A stretch of 64,000 nucleotides of DNA from Tepidibacter sp. (GCF_025210165.1 NZ_JAOASI010000009.1:60747-124746), one strand, 5' to 3'; numbered from the stretch's first letter, positions 1 through 9,709 are shown. Program-made: numbers and translations. The notes: generated from the sequence alone by a model not told the origin.

Positions 1-1
1 T

Positions 2-1159
2 AAAATAATTGCATGAATAAATTATTACTTATATAATTACTCTTTACGTAAGACTCTGTTAGATATATAGGGTATAAGTGATTTGCCCATCTACTATCAT
101 GTCCATAACATACAGGATTTCTTTCATTGATTAAATGAGCAGATATATGGTTTATCAAGTCAGTATCGACACCATTATCAATTTCGCCTTCTTTAATTAC
201 AATTTTTTCCACTTTTAATATACCATCAAATACATTCGTCGTATATTCTGCTTTCCTTATTCTAATATACCAAATAGTAAAGTAAATGTTTCCTGCGATT
301 TTAGATTGATACATGTAAGCTGGTGTTCGTTCATATAGTTTTAATCCTGCTATAATATCTGAATTTGACTTTCCACCTTTTACTAAACATTTTGTTGGAT
401 TAAAAGACTTCGATACACCTAGAACATATTTATAATGATTTTTTATATGTTTATCTTTTAAATTCTTACCTTTTTTATTAGTTACAACTTTATATTCCAA
501 TGAACCATCCTTTATAAGCCAGTTATATTGATTAAGTTTATACTGAGAAGCTAATTCTGCCACTGCATCTTTTTCAAGTTCAATCATATAGTCTTGAATA
601 ACCGCAATACCTTTCTTCTCAGGAGAATCATCTGATATAGGTTTTTTATAATATAGTACCTTGTCAAAATTAAAGTCATATCCTAATATACTTTTTTTTC
701 TTTATTTATTTTCTGTAGAAGATCATCGCAAAAATTCTGCATTCCCCACTCACTACCACTGGCATTACGAGGAACTACAATCACCATTTTTCTTTCAATC
801 TTTTCCTTAGTCATTGTTTTATCTACTCTTTTGCAACAACCAACTCCTATCTGACCTGCTAGAATAGGCAAAACATTCTTTTCATAAGATATATCATCAA
901 CTTTGTATGTATGTCTTGATCCATCCAAAAAATATGTAAAAATAGATTTCTGTCCTTTTAATTTATCAGCTCTTTCTTTTAAGTTTATAGGTTTTTGAGG
1001 CTTAGTTGTTTCACCGAAATTTTTCCAAATAACTTCTCTCTCTTCTTCATATTCTATTGCAGAAGAGTTTATCACATCATGACAATATCTATGCGATTTA
1101 TATCTTTTCCCCTGAGTTTCTTTAGAAACTATATCTATAACACTTTTTTTGTTTATCAT
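2..1159 (-). pseudogene. NurA-like nuclease, frameshifted and running to the window edge
   Basis: The first reading frame (1159 to 683, 158 residues) ends early. A second frame without stops runs from about 690 to the window edge, and together they make one protein of about 385 residues. Features that recall NurA-type 5'-3' nucleases are an early DGSR motif, a second IKDGSLEYK motif, a VLGVSKSF segment and a C-terminal HLYPIYLTE segment. In that family the acidic and GS residues bind metal and the partner is normally the HerA ATPase; no HerA gene is visible here, but the downstream side lies outside the window. The frame change falls at a nine-base T run (A run on the coding strand) near 690, so slippage or a sequencing error is plausible. 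The family call is tentative and rests on motif spacing only. Confidence 0.4.
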
Positions 1160-1490
1160 TTAGTTTAATACCTCACTTTGAATTACTTAGGTTTATTTAT
1201 TCTTGTTATATAGCACCATAACAATATCACCTTTAAAATATATCTATATTCTAGTTCGATACTTTGATTGACTTATTTCTGAACCCTTTATTATAAAAAT
1301 CTTTCTTTTTCGTGTATCTCTATAGTATCATTTATAATTCTACCAATTATTTAAAATTCCGATATTAATTTAGCTTTTTAGCAATCTTTTTATATATAAT
1401 TATAACGTTAAAAAATATTAATTGTAAACCTATCTTTGTTAATACTTCCAAAGAATTCACTCGAAATTCCGCTTGGTAAATTCAACACAA
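1160..1490. other. Intergenic, no gene seen
   Basis: This AT-rich stretch holds the promoter side of the leftward NurA-like gene. No open frame with a ribosome binding site and no clear terminator was found. Confidence 0.4.
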
Positions 1491-1692
1491 AAAAATAGGG
1501 ATTATAAAAATGTTAGCTACTTTTGATTAATATTTTGCTATAAAACTTAGATTGTGACGTTTGAATATCCGTTAAGAAAGTTCGTTGTCCGACCAACGGG
1601 AGTTTAGAACTTTTAGGATATTCAATAAGTCACAATCTCTAGTTTTATCAAAATATTAATTAAGTAGCGGTATTTTTATAAGCCCTATTTTT
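1491..1692. repeat. Long imperfect hairpin element, copy 1
   Basis: About 200 bases fold back on themselves almost end to end. The outer arms are 1491-1521 against 1660-1692; the inner arms meet around 1570-1630 and contain the core strings ATCCGTTAAGAAA and CTTTTAGGAT. The element sits 18 bases downstream of the MFS gene stop. Copies 2 (9462-9662) and 3 (43435-43631) have the same architecture and core but different arm sequences. Confidence 0.75.
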
Positions 1693-1709
1693 CGCTTAAC
1701 CACCCAATC

Positions 1710-3032
1710 CTACTTAGAATATATATTCCTACAATTAGTCTCCTTAACTAAAAACACAAATCCATACCCCACAAGAACACTCAAAAAGCAATACATAAAC
1801 GCCTTATTATAAAGCTCAACACTACCTAAAGTAGCTGAATACTTATCAAATACTCCTCCAAGTACAGATGGCATAATAGCAGCTCCAAAAAATCCTCCTA
1901 TATTAACAACAGAAGTTGATATACCAGCTATCTCAGGTGGATTTATCTCCTTTGAACATGCCCATCCAAGTACAAACGTAGAACAAGTAAATCCTAGAGT
2001 AAATAATACAAGCTTTAAAATATTAGTATCAAGTCTTCCTCCAAAAGCTATAGCACCCCAACAAGCTAAATAAACACTTCCAAATATCATCATAGGAGTC
2101 TTTCTCTTTCTCATCTTATCAGAAATACCTCCAATAAATATACTTCCAATAGCTAGTCCCAAAACAGGAAGTATCATATAATTAGAAGCTTGTATCTTAG
2201 ACACATTATATACATCAGTTATATATCCATTTCCCCAGGCTCCAGTCAACGAAACAAATGCTCCAAAGAATCCTGCAAATATAAAAAATCCTGGCCACGT
2301 TCTAGGATTAGTCATAACCTGTATAACTGCTTGTCCCATATTAACCTTACTTCTATTAACATTCTTTATACTGATACCTTCAATCTCACTAATAGATGGA
2401 TACCCCTTATCTCTTGGATCATTTCTAACTATCATATAGCAAAGTGCACTTACTATTACAGAAAATACACCCATAACAACAAAAGAATTTCTCCAAGTTA
2501 TAGCTGCAACAAGTAGTGCAAGAGGAGTTTGAGCTATTATTCCTCCTAAATTTCCTACAAAAGAAGTAATACCAGACATTATTCCAAATTCACTTTCCTT
2601 AAACCAAACAGATTGTATCTTAAGTATAGGTATGAATACAACAGATACACCAATACCTACAAGTAATCTTCCTACAAATGCCCAAAATATACTAGGCGCC
2701 ATACCAAATATTATAGATCCTATTCCAGATAATAACACACCTATTGAAACAGTCTTTCTAGCACCTAATGAATCCGCTAACATACCAGCAGGAATCTGCA
2801 TTATCATATAAGCATAAAAATACATAGCTCCTAAATTTGCAAATGTAGTTTTCGAAATATTAAATTCATTTATTAAATCATCTTTAACAACCCCAGCTGC
2901 CAATCTATGAAAAAATACTATAATATATGCAAATGCTAGTATCCCCCATACAATCCACCTGTATTTCATCATTTTTTCTACCCTGTTTTTGTCCAAAACC
3001 TCACAAGCTTTTGCCTCATTAAATTCTGCCAT
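1710..3032 (-). CDS. MFS transporter
   Basis: A 440-residue major facilitator protein with about twelve hydrophobic segments. The loop after the second segment reads GMLADSLGARKT, the usual MFS signature region, and the N-terminal HRLAAGVV segment recalls anion:cation symporter-type members. I start it at MAEFNEAK because GAGGGGGAGGG lies just upstream; an open frame extends 22 residues further without a better site. It is the last gene of the aminotransferase-iorA-iorB run, separated from iorB by 81 bases, so its substrate may be an aromatic amino acid, an aryl-pyruvate or an aryl-acetate. That substrate is inferred from context only. Confidence 0.85.
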   Translation of the reverse strand: MAEFNEAKACEVLDKNRVEKMMKYRWIVWGILAFAYIIVFFHRLAAGVVKDDLINEFNISKTTFANLGAMYFYAYMIMQIPAGMLADSLGARKTVSIGVLLSGIGSIIFGMAPSIFWAFVGRLLVGIGVSVVFIPILKIQSVWFKESEFGIMSGITSFVGNLGGIIAQTPLALLVAAITWRNSFVVMGVFSVIVSALCYMIVRNDPRDKGYPSISEIEGISIKNVNRSKVNMGQAVIQVMTNPRTWPGFFIFAGFFGAFVSLTGAWGNGYITDVYNVSKIQASNYMILPVLGLAIGSIFIGGISDKMRKRKTPMMIFGSVYLACWGAIAFGGRLDTNILKLVLFTLGFTCSTFVLGWACSKEINPPEIAGISTSVVNIGGFFGAAIMPSVLGGVFDKYSATLGSVELYNKAFMYCFLSVLVGYGFVFLVKETNCRNIYSK

Positions 3033-3113
3033 ATAACCCTCCCCCTCTGTTAAAATATTCGTATAGAAATAAATTGTGTGACCTTTATAAAGCCACACAA
3101 TTTATACTTAATT

Positions 3114-3710
3114 CTATAATACTTTTTCCTTTAATCCACTGTCAAGACCTTTCTTTATAGCTTTAGTATTTAACTCTATGAATCTTTCTTTAACATTATC
3201 TTTTAATGCCTTATCCCAATCTATCTCTTCAATTCCTAATGACTTAATAAGTCCACCAAGCATTATTATATTTTGAGCCTTTATATTTCCAAGTTCTATA
3301 GCTTCATTAGCTGCATCTATAACCGTTACATCATCATACTTTGATTCTATTTTTTCAATTATATCTTCTGGGTATGCTTCTTTTCCTGATAAAACAGTTG
3401 CTGATGGAATAGAATAATCATTTATTACAATCTTTCCACCTGGCTTTAAATACTCTAACCATCTTAAAGCCTCTACTCTTTCAAATGCTACTATTATATC
3501 CGCTTGACCTTTTCCTATTATAGGTGAGTATACTTTTTCTCCATATCTTACCTGAGTTGTAACACTTCCCCCTCTTTGTGCCATACCGTGAACCTCAGAC
3601 ATCTTAACATCGTATCCTGAATCTATTAATCCGCTAGATAATACTTTTGAAGCTAGTATTATTCCTTGTCCCCCAACACCTACTAATAAAACATTGTTTA
3701 CCTTACTCAT
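3114..3710 (-). CDS. iorB: Indolepyruvate ferredoxin oxidoreductase, beta subunit
   Basis: This 198-residue protein is the gamma/beta-type subunit of a 2-oxoacid:ferredoxin oxidoreductase. The N-terminal GVGGQGIILASKVL is the glycine-rich motif of the family, followed by HGMAQRGGSVTTQVRYG. With IorA it oxidatively decarboxylates aryl-pyruvates to aryl-acetyl-CoA and reduces ferredoxin in the cytoplasm. I choose the ATG at 3710, directly after the iorA stop codon; the frame is also open from a TTG at 3722 that would overlap iorA. The tight junction suggests translational coupling. Confidence 0.92.
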   Translation of the reverse strand: MSKVNNVLLVGVGGQGIILASKVLSSGLIDSGYDVKMSEVHGMAQRGGSVTTQVRYGEKVYSPIIGKGQADIIVAFERVEALRWLEYLKPGGKIVINDYSIPSATVLSGKEAYPEDIIEKIESKYDDVTVIDAANEAIELGNIKAQNIIMLGGLIKSLGIEEIDWDKALKDNVKERFIELNTKAIKKGLDSGLKEKVL

Positions 3711-3711
3711 A

Positions 3712-5487
3712 TTATTCACCAACCCTTTCTATAGCATCAAACGGGCATACTTGAGCACATACGCTACATCCAACGCACATAGTCTTATCTATCTTAGCAT
3801 ATTCATCAAATGAGATTGCAGGACATCCTGTCTTTACACACATCTTACACTTTTTACACTTATCTTCTTTTACTTCATAAGATTTAGGTGTACAGTCAAA
3901 TCTCTCTTTATCTTCTTTAGAGAATTTCTTAAGTACACAAGGCCATTGTGTTATTATTACTGATGGTTCATCAGATGCAAGAGCATTATTTAAAGCTTCT
4001 TCATTTTCCTTTAAGTTAAGAGGATTAACAACTGTAACATTTTTAATTCCTATAGATTTACATAAATTTGGTATATCTATTTGATTAGTTTCCTCTCCCA
4101 TTAAAGTATATCCTGTTCCTGGATTTTGTTGGTGTCCTGTCATACCAGTTATTCTGTTGTCTAATATTATAGTTACTGAGTTTCCTTTATTGTATATAAC
4201 ATCTATTAAGCTTAATATTCCTGTATGGAAGAATGTTGAATCCCCTATAACGCTTACTACCTTCTTGTCTACATTATGGAAGTTAAACGCCTTTTGAGCA
4301 CCATGACCTGCACTAATAGATGCTCCCATACAAATACAAGTATCCATAGCATTAAGAGGTTCTGCAGATCCTAGAGTATAACATCCTATATCACCTGTAA
4401 TCATTACATTCTTCTTTTTAGATAAAGTATAGAATAATCCTCTATGTGGACATCCTGCACATAATGTTGGAGGTCTATTAATTACATCTTCCTTAAGTTC
4501 AGCAACAGCGGCTGCAACTTCGCTTTTTATTCCTAAAAGAGAACTTGCTATGATATCTGGATTTAACTCTCCTATATTAGATATCTTTTCTTTTCCTATA
4601 CAATCAATTCCTCTAGCCTTTAATTGTTCTTCTATATAAGGCTCTAATTCTTCTATAACATATAAAGTTTCTACTTCTTTAGCAAAATCTTCTATCTTCT
4701 TAAATGGAAGCGGATGAGTGAATCCTAACTTAAGATAAGAAACCTCATCACCAAATACTTCCTTAGCATATTGATAAGATATACCAGAAGTTATAACTCC
4801 TACCTTTTTATCATTCCATTCTATTTTATTTAAGTGAGTTTCATTACTGAACTCTTCCATTTTCTTCAATTTATCTTCAACAACAACATGTAACTTTTTA
4901 CCATTAGCTGGAGTTGCTACAAACTTAGATATATTTTTAGTATATGGCTTAATTCCTACTTCTTCTTTATCATTAAATTCAACCAAAGTCTTAGAATGAC
5001 ATATTCTAGTTGTTACTCTATATAAAACAGGTACATCAAATTTTTCTGATATTTCCATAGCATCCTTCATGAAATCCTTTGCCTCTTGTGAATCACTAGG
5101 TTCTATCATTGCAATTTTAGCAAACTTAGCATAATATCTGTTATCCTGTTCATTTTGAGATGAATGCATTCCTGGATCATCTGCAGTTACTAGTACCATT
5201 CCTCCATTAACACCAGTGTAACCAAAAGTCATAAGAGGGTCAGCTGCAACATTAACTCCAACATGCTTCATGGCAGCAAGTGATCTTGCTCCTGCTATAG
5301 ATGCTCCTATAGCAACTTCAAGAGCTACCTTTTCATTCGGAGCCCACTCTGAATAAATATCTTTATATAAAGCTACATTTTCAAGTACCTCAGTAGATGG
5401 AGTCCCTGGATATGCACAAGCTATACTTCCACCTGCTTCATAAAATCCTCTGGCAATAGCTTCATTACCTGTCATAAGTTTTTTCAT
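3712..5487 (-). CDS. iorA: Indolepyruvate ferredoxin oxidoreductase, alpha subunit
   Basis: 591 residues, the normal length for IorA. The N-terminal half carries the pyrimidine-binding fold (MTGNEAIARG, CAYPGTPSTEV). The thiamine-diphosphate region follows near residue 363 (GDIGCYTLG) and GDSTFFHTG. The C-terminus has two [4Fe-4S] motifs, CKKCKMCVKTGCP near residue 542 and CVGCSVCAQVCP near residue 570. It pairs with IorB to oxidise indolepyruvate, phenylpyruvate or hydroxyphenylpyruvate with ferredoxin. It lies between a PLP aminotransferase and iorB, which fits transamination followed by oxidative decarboxylation of aromatic amino acids. Confidence 0.95.
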   Translation of the reverse strand: MKKLMTGNEAIARGFYEAGGSIACAYPGTPSTEVLENVALYKDIYSEWAPNEKVALEVAIGASIAGARSLAAMKHVGVNVAADPLMTFGYTGVNGGMVLVTADDPGMHSSQNEQDNRYYAKFAKIAMIEPSDSQEAKDFMKDAMEISEKFDVPVLYRVTTRICHSKTLVEFNDKEEVGIKPYTKNISKFVATPANGKKLHVVVEDKLKKMEEFSNETHLNKIEWNDKKVGVITSGISYQYAKEVFGDEVSYLKLGFTHPLPFKKIEDFAKEVETLYVIEELEPYIEEQLKARGIDCIGKEKISNIGELNPDIIASSLLGIKSEVAAAVAELKEDVINRPPTLCAGCPHRGLFYTLSKKKNVMITGDIGCYTLGSAEPLNAMDTCICMGASISAGHGAQKAFNFHNVDKKVVSVIGDSTFFHTGILSLIDVIYNKGNSVTIILDNRITGMTGHQQNPGTGYTLMGEETNQIDIPNLCKSIGIKNVTVVNPLNLKENEEALNNALASDEPSVIITQWPCVLKKFSKEDKERFDCTPKSYEVKEDKCKKCKMCVKTGCPAISFDEYAKIDKTMCVGCSVCAQVCPFDAIERVGE

Positions 5488-5504
5488 TATAAATTCCCCC
5501 TTAT

Positions 5505-6617
5505 TTAAGCATGTTTTTTATTTTCTTCTAATACTTCATTTAATGCATCTATAAATTTTTGAATTTGCTCTTTAGTTCCTGTACTAACTCTTAACCAATC
5601 TTTCCAGTTCCAAAGATAGCCAGGTCTAACTATAATTCCTTTCTTAAGCAATTCTTCAAATACTATTTTTGAATCAAATCCAACATTTACAAATATAAAG
5701 TTTGAATTAGACTTTATATACTCCATATTGTTTTCTTCAAAGTATTTTTCCATCATGTTCATACACTCATAATTAAGTGATACAGTTTTATCTATATGAT
5801 CACTATCATTTAAAGCTCCTATTCCTGCTGCTTGAGCCAATCTATTAACATGGAATACCATTTTCATCTTATTCATAGCACTAGCTATTTCGCTTGATGT
5901 AAGTAAGTATCCAACCCTTACTGACGCAATTCCTGCAACCTTTGAAAATGTTCTAAGTATAATTGTATTTGGTCTTTTTCTTAGTATTTCTAAAGAATCT
6001 GGATACTTATCATTCTTTATAGCATACTCATAATAAGCTTCATCAAATACTAAAACTACATTTTCTGGAGTATTTTTTACTAAATAATCAATATCATCTT
6101 TTGTCATTATGTTTCCAGTTGGATTGTTTGGATTACATACATAAATTAATTTTGTCTTATCATTAATTTTTTGAACAAACTTTTCAAAATCATGCTTATA
6201 ATCTTTAAGGTCTATTTGATGAGCAACTCCACCCATAAAAAGAACTTCACTTGCATATTTTCCAAATGTAGGATTAGCCATTATAGCCTCATCACCTTCA
6301 TTTATAAAAGTTTGTGCTATTATTTTTAAAAGCTCTTCCCCACCATTACCAACAACTATATTCTCATGCTTTAAATTATATTTTTCACATAATCCATCTT
6401 TTAACTTAGTACAGTTAGGGTCTGGATATATATGTATATTATTTAACTCTTTCTTAATCTCCTCTATAGCCTTTGGAGATGGTCCTATTGGATTTTCATT
6501 AGATGCAAGCTTTTCAATATCCTCAAGTCCTAATTCCTTCTTTAATTCATCTACAGACTTTCCAGGTATATATGGTTTTATAGAAGCTACTTCTTTTCTA
6601 AATAGATTTTCATTCAT
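5505..6617 (-). CDS. PLP-dependent aminotransferase, HisC-like
   Basis: A fold-type I class I/II aminotransferase of 370 residues with the histidinol-phosphate aminotransferase layout: [10 protein letters not shown] near the N-terminus, CNPNNPTGN in the middle, FDEAYYEYA, and the PLP lysine in [16 protein letters not shown]. The ATG at 6617 is preceded by GAGGGG; an in-frame TTG lies 9 bases earlier. No other histidine genes are present, and iorA follows 17 bases later, so its real job is probably to make aryl-pyruvates from aromatic amino acids rather than histidine synthesis. A sigma-54-type promoter lies about 105 bases upstream. Confidence 0.85.
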   Translation of the reverse strand: MNENLFRKEVASIKPYIPGKSVDELKKELGLEDIEKLASNENPIGPSPKAIEEIKKELNNIHIYPDPNCTKLKDGLCEKYNLKHENIVVGNGGEELLKIIAQTFINEGDEAIMANPTFGKYASEVLFMGGVAHQIDLKDYKHDFEKFVQKINDKTKLIYVCNPNNPTGNIMTKDDIDYLVKNTPENVVLVFDEAYYEYAIKNDKYPDSLEILRKRPNTIILRTFSKVAGIASVRVGYLLTSSEIASAMNKMKMVFHVNRLAQAAGIGALNDSDHIDKTVSLNYECMNMMEKYFEENNMEYIKSNSNFIFVNVGFDSKIVFEELLKKGIIVRPGYLWNWKDWLRVSTGTKEQIQKFIDALNEVLEENKKHA

Positions 6618-6720
6618 TATTTTCAACCCCTCTATTTTAAAGTAAAACTTAATTCATATGTGGTTTTCAAGATATCTTAAAGCGTTTATAGAATATTAAG
6701 AATTATCTCTATATTAAATC

Positions 6721-6738
6721 AAGCAAGTTTTATGCCAA
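6721..6738 (-). promoter_or_regulatory. Sigma-54 promoter of the aminotransferase-ior operon
   Basis: On the minus strand the sequence reads TTGGCATAAAACTTGCTT. It matches TGGCAC-N5-TTGCW with one change, and the GG and GC doublets are ten bases apart as required. It faces the aminotransferase gene, and the next gene upstream encodes a sigma-54 activator with an intact GAFTGA motif. Confidence 0.75.
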
Positions 6739-6862
6739 CCTAGTTTCACTATAAAAAATATCTATTTTTACAAATATATAGGTGACTCATATAGGCAATA
6801 ATGCTTAATAGACTTTATTTTTTTAAATAATTTCAAGTATAGTTCTTAAATTAGATAAAAAG

Positions 6863-6906
6863 AAAAATGGGTTAAAAGGTATTATTAACAATACCTTTTA
6901 ACCCAT
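6863..6906 (-). terminator. Intrinsic terminator of the sigma-54 regulator gene
   Basis: Two 18-base arms (AATGGGTTAAAAGGTATT and its complement) flank a short loop and are followed on the minus strand by TTTTTCTTTTT. The stem overlaps the last codons of the gene. Confidence 0.85.
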
Positions 6907-8940
6907 TCTTAAGTGTTCAACAACTTTAATTCCATATTTAGTTATATTAGTTCCACGTCTTCCTTTATTTATATCTACCATCATAAATTTCTCAAGATTT
7001 ATAAGTATAAGCCTTATCTCTTGCTCACTTATAAATATACCTTCATTCTTAGCTTTATTGTATAAAGTTCTTCTTCCAAGCCTTTTCTCATTTTTGTAAC
7101 CATCCTCAAGTTCTTTCAATATAAATATATATTTATATTCATCTTTTCCAACATCTTCTCTAAATCTATCTAATAGCTGTTTTTCATGATGATTAAATAC
7201 TATAAAATTTGAATTTTCATCTTCTTTAAAGGGCAAGTCATCTATATCTATATAATCAATACCTATATTAGAAAAATATTCTATATAATTTTTTAGTTCT
7301 CGTATATTTCCTCTCCATGTATGATCTATAAGTTTTTCTTTGGCTCTCTGAGTTAAGTTAAAATCATACGCTGATTTTTTTTTCATTTCATTCATTATAG
7401 TCAATATATCTTCTTTTCTATTTCTAAGAGGTGGAATTTTTAGGGGAAGTACATTAAGCCTATAATATAAATCCTCTCTAAAGTCACCTTTTTTAACCAT
7501 TTCTTTTAAGTTTCTATTAGTAGCAGCTATAAGTCTTATATTTACCTTTATAAGCCTGTCTCCACCTATTCTCATAACTTCCCTTTCTTGCAATACTCTA
7601 AGTAGTCTTTGCTGCAAATTTATAGGCATTTCACCTATTTCATCTAAAAATAAAGTTCCATTATGTGCAAGTTCAAAGAGTCCTGGCTTTCCCCCTTTTC
7701 TAGCTCCTGTAAAAGCACCTTCTTCATATCCAAACAGTTCACTTTCTAACAGACTCTCTGGAAAAGCTCCACAGTTGATAGCTACAAACTGATAATTTTT
7801 TCTTGAAGAATTATTATGTATAGCCTGTGCAAATAATTCTTTACCAGTTCCACTTTCTCCACTTATAAGTATTGATGAATCTGATGTAGACATTCTAATT
7901 GCTATGTCCTTTGTCTTATTTATAATATCACTACTTCCAATTATATCCTCAAACCTATACTTAGCTTTATGACCCTTACCTATTAATTGTGCTCTTAATT
8001 TATGCTGCTTTATTTCTGTGTCGCTAAATCTTTTTAGTACGACTATTGCTCCATATTGTTTATTTGAATGTATTATAGGATGTATAGATACTACTACGTC
8101 ATATCCATTTATTTTTATAAGCTTTTCTTTTATCGGCCTTAAGTTTTTTATAGAATTGTTAAATGGTATAGTAGATAAAATTTCATCTATATATTTTCCT
8201 ACTATTTCTTCTTTTTTATAACCTATAATAGTTTGTGAATTTTTATTACAAGAATATATTTGCCCATTTGAATCAGCTGCTATTATTCCATCATCTGAAA
8301 CTTGACGTAATATATCAAGTTGACTTTCAAATTTATTGGTTCGTCCCATAACATTAGAAAGTCCCACATCCTTTGTCACTATTTCTTTATAGCTTTTTTT
8401 TATATCCTGCCTTTGCAATATATCCAATAAGTTTAGCTTTACACCTATATCTATAATTGTACTAATATCTAATAATGCATTTCCTATATTTATAGTATTG
8501 TAATTTTCATTTTCATAATCTTTAAATACTATAACCTCATTGTCTTCTATATCTTTTTTGACACTTTCACATATAGGTATAAGGTCTATGTGTCTAATTC
8601 CAAGTTGATATATTACACATGTCATTTGAAGGGCCATCTGATAATTATGGTCTAATAGATAAACTTTATTACCAGATTTTATATTCATAATTTTTTCAAA
8701 TGCATTCTTTGATATTGTTCTATTTAATATAACTAATTCAGCTTTATTTTTTATATACTTTTTTATAATTTGAAATATATTATAAGACGATACTAAAATT
8801 ACATCTGAATTTATATCATTATCTATTTCATCAACGCAAAACTTTTCAATTTCTATATTTTGTGAGAATAAGCTCTTTATCTGTTCATAATAGGTATTGA
8901 TTTCTGATAAAGTATAGCTTATTATGCTTATTTTTTTCAT
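6898..8940 (-). CDS. Sigma-54-dependent transcriptional activator (PAS-AAA+)
   Basis: About 680 residues. Residues 1-190 form a receptor-like region resembling PrpR_N, a PAS domain lies near 215-310, and the AAA+ module has Walker A GESGTGKELFAQ near 360, GAFTGA near 408, and Walker B GTLFLDEIGEMP near 430. GAFTGA is the loop that contacts sigma-54. The C-terminus ends in a winged-helix-like segment rather than a classical Fis helix-turn-helix. I use the ATG at 8940, preceded by AAAGGTGAGAGG; a GTG lies 9 bases upstream. Its position beside a sigma-54 promoter makes the aminotransferase-ior-MFS operon its likely target, with an aromatic metabolite as a possible PrpR_N/PAS ligand. Confidence 0.9.
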   Translation of the reverse strand: MKKISIISYTLSEINTYYEQIKSLFSQNIEIEKFCVDEIDNDINSDVILVSSYNIFQIIKKYIKNKAELVILNRTISKNAFEKIMNIKSGNKVYLLDHNYQMALQMTCVIYQLGIRHIDLIPICESVKKDIEDNEVIVFKDYENENYNTINIGNALLDISTIIDIGVKLNLLDILQRQDIKKSYKEIVTKDVGLSNVMGRTNKFESQLDILRQVSDDGIIAADSNGQIYSCNKNSQTIIGYKKEEIVGKYIDEILSTIPFNNSIKNLRPIKEKLIKINGYDVVVSIHPIIHSNKQYGAIVVLKRFSDTEIKQHKLRAQLIGKGHKAKYRFEDIIGSSDIINKTKDIAIRMSTSDSSILISGESGTGKELFAQAIHNNSSRKNYQFVAINCGAFPESLLESELFGYEEGAFTGARKGGKPGLFELAHNGTLFLDEIGEMPINLQQRLLRVLQEREVMRIGGDRLIKVNIRLIAATNRNLKEMVKKGDFREDLYYRLNVLPLKIPPLRNRKEDILTIMNEMKKKSAYDFNLTQRAKEKLIDHTWRGNIRELKNYIEYFSNIGIDYIDIDDLPFKEDENSNFIVFNHHEKQLLDRFREDVGKDEYKYIFILKELEDGYKNEKRLGRRTLYNKAKNEGIFISEQEIRLILINLEKFMMVDINKGRRGTNITKYGIKVVEHLRMG

Positions 8941-9091
8941 TCCTCTCACCTTTTCTTTTGTATTTTAAGTTAACTTTAAGATATTTTTGACATCTAATTT
9001 TTCTTAGATTTTATGGGTTATTAAAAATTTTATATAATAATTAAAAATATAATTGTACTTCATGTATAGTTTGGGTATAATATAAGTATAT

Positions 9092-9268
9092 TGTACATTA
9101 TTAACGTACAATATGATCATACTTACTAAATTGTATAAAAAAAGAATTACAGTCTATGTGGTATAGAGTGTGATTCGAATTAAATAAAATTCTTAATTGT
9201 TTTTCTTGAACTTGATTTTAACATCAAGCTCGAAACCACCCTCATCGCCATTTGGGTGGTTTTTTATT
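9092..9268 (+). ncRNA. Probable antisense antitoxin RNA of a type I toxin locus
   Basis: A plus-strand promoter-like pair (TTGTAC, 15 bases, TATGAT) near 9090-9116 points toward an intrinsic terminator at 9233-9268 (AACCACCC/GGGTGGTT followed by a T-rich tail). That terminator lies inside the toxin coding sequence on the opposite strand, so the RNA would end as an antisense to the 3' half of the toxin mRNA. The arrangement matches clostridial type I antitoxins. The exact start is inferred. Confidence 0.55.
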
Positions 9269-9324
9269 TTATCGTATATATAATTGGTTATTAAACCAAA
9301 TATAATAGTAAAAATAGACTCCAT
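9193..9324 (-). CDS. Small hydrophobic peptide, probable type I toxin
   Basis: A 43-residue peptide with a very strong ribosome binding site (GGAGGTGAGG) eight bases before ATG. It has a hydrophobic N-terminus (SIFTIIFGLITNYIY) and a charged, lysine-rich C-terminus (VKIKFKKNN). The expected mRNA starts near 9399, downstream of an extended -10 (TGTTATAAT), and its 5' leader contains ATTACAGTCTAT. The reverse complement of that string occurs at 9146-9157 near the 3' end, allowing the long-range 5'-3' pairing typical of translationally inactive type I toxin mRNAs. An antisense terminator lies within the gene. I do not recognise the exact family. Confidence 0.6.
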   Translation of the reverse strand: MESIFTIIFGLITNYIYDKIKNHPNGDEGGFELDVKIKFKKNN

Positions 9325-9405
9325 ACTTCCTCACCTCCTTCCAATTGGAAGTAGGTTTTTCTTTAGTATGGAACCACCCTCTATAGACTGTAATCCCTAT
9401 TAATT

Positions 9406-9411
9406 ATTATA
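9406..9411 (-). promoter_or_regulatory. Extended -10 element of the toxin mRNA
   Basis: TGTTATAAT on the minus strand is an extended -10 box. It places the start near 9399, at the edge of the 5' arm that can pair with 9146-9157. Confidence 0.5.
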
Positions 9412-9461
9412 ACATACTACTTTCTTTTGTAGATGATCTTTTTTAGTCAATAAACAAAATT

Positions 9462-9662
9462 AAAATGACGCTTATTGAAATGTTAGGTACTTTTGATTAA
9501 CATTTTACTATTAAACTTAGATTATTCTGTTAAAATATCCGTTAAGAAACTTTTTTGTATGACCAAAGGGAGTTTAAAAAGTTTTAGGATATTTTATAAA
9601 GAATAATCTGTAGTTTTATTAAAATGTTAATTAAGTACCGTTATTTCAATAAGTGTCATTTT
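9462..9662. repeat. Long imperfect hairpin element, copy 2
   Basis: The architecture is the same as at 1491-1692: outer arms 9462-9485 against 9638-9662, and an inner core with ATCCGTTAAGAAA and TTTTAGGAT. Many arm bases differ from copy 1, yet the arms remain complementary within this copy. It lies 48 bases downstream of the trmB stop. Confidence 0.75.
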
Positions 9663-9709
9663 TGCTTAACAACAAAATTTTATATATAAGAAATAGGTAG
9701 ACAAATTGT

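Noticed and set aside
5505..6617. Histidinol-phosphate aminotransferase for histidine synthesis
   Set aside because: The fold matches, but no his genes are present and the gene heads the ior operon, so an aromatic aminotransferase role fits better.
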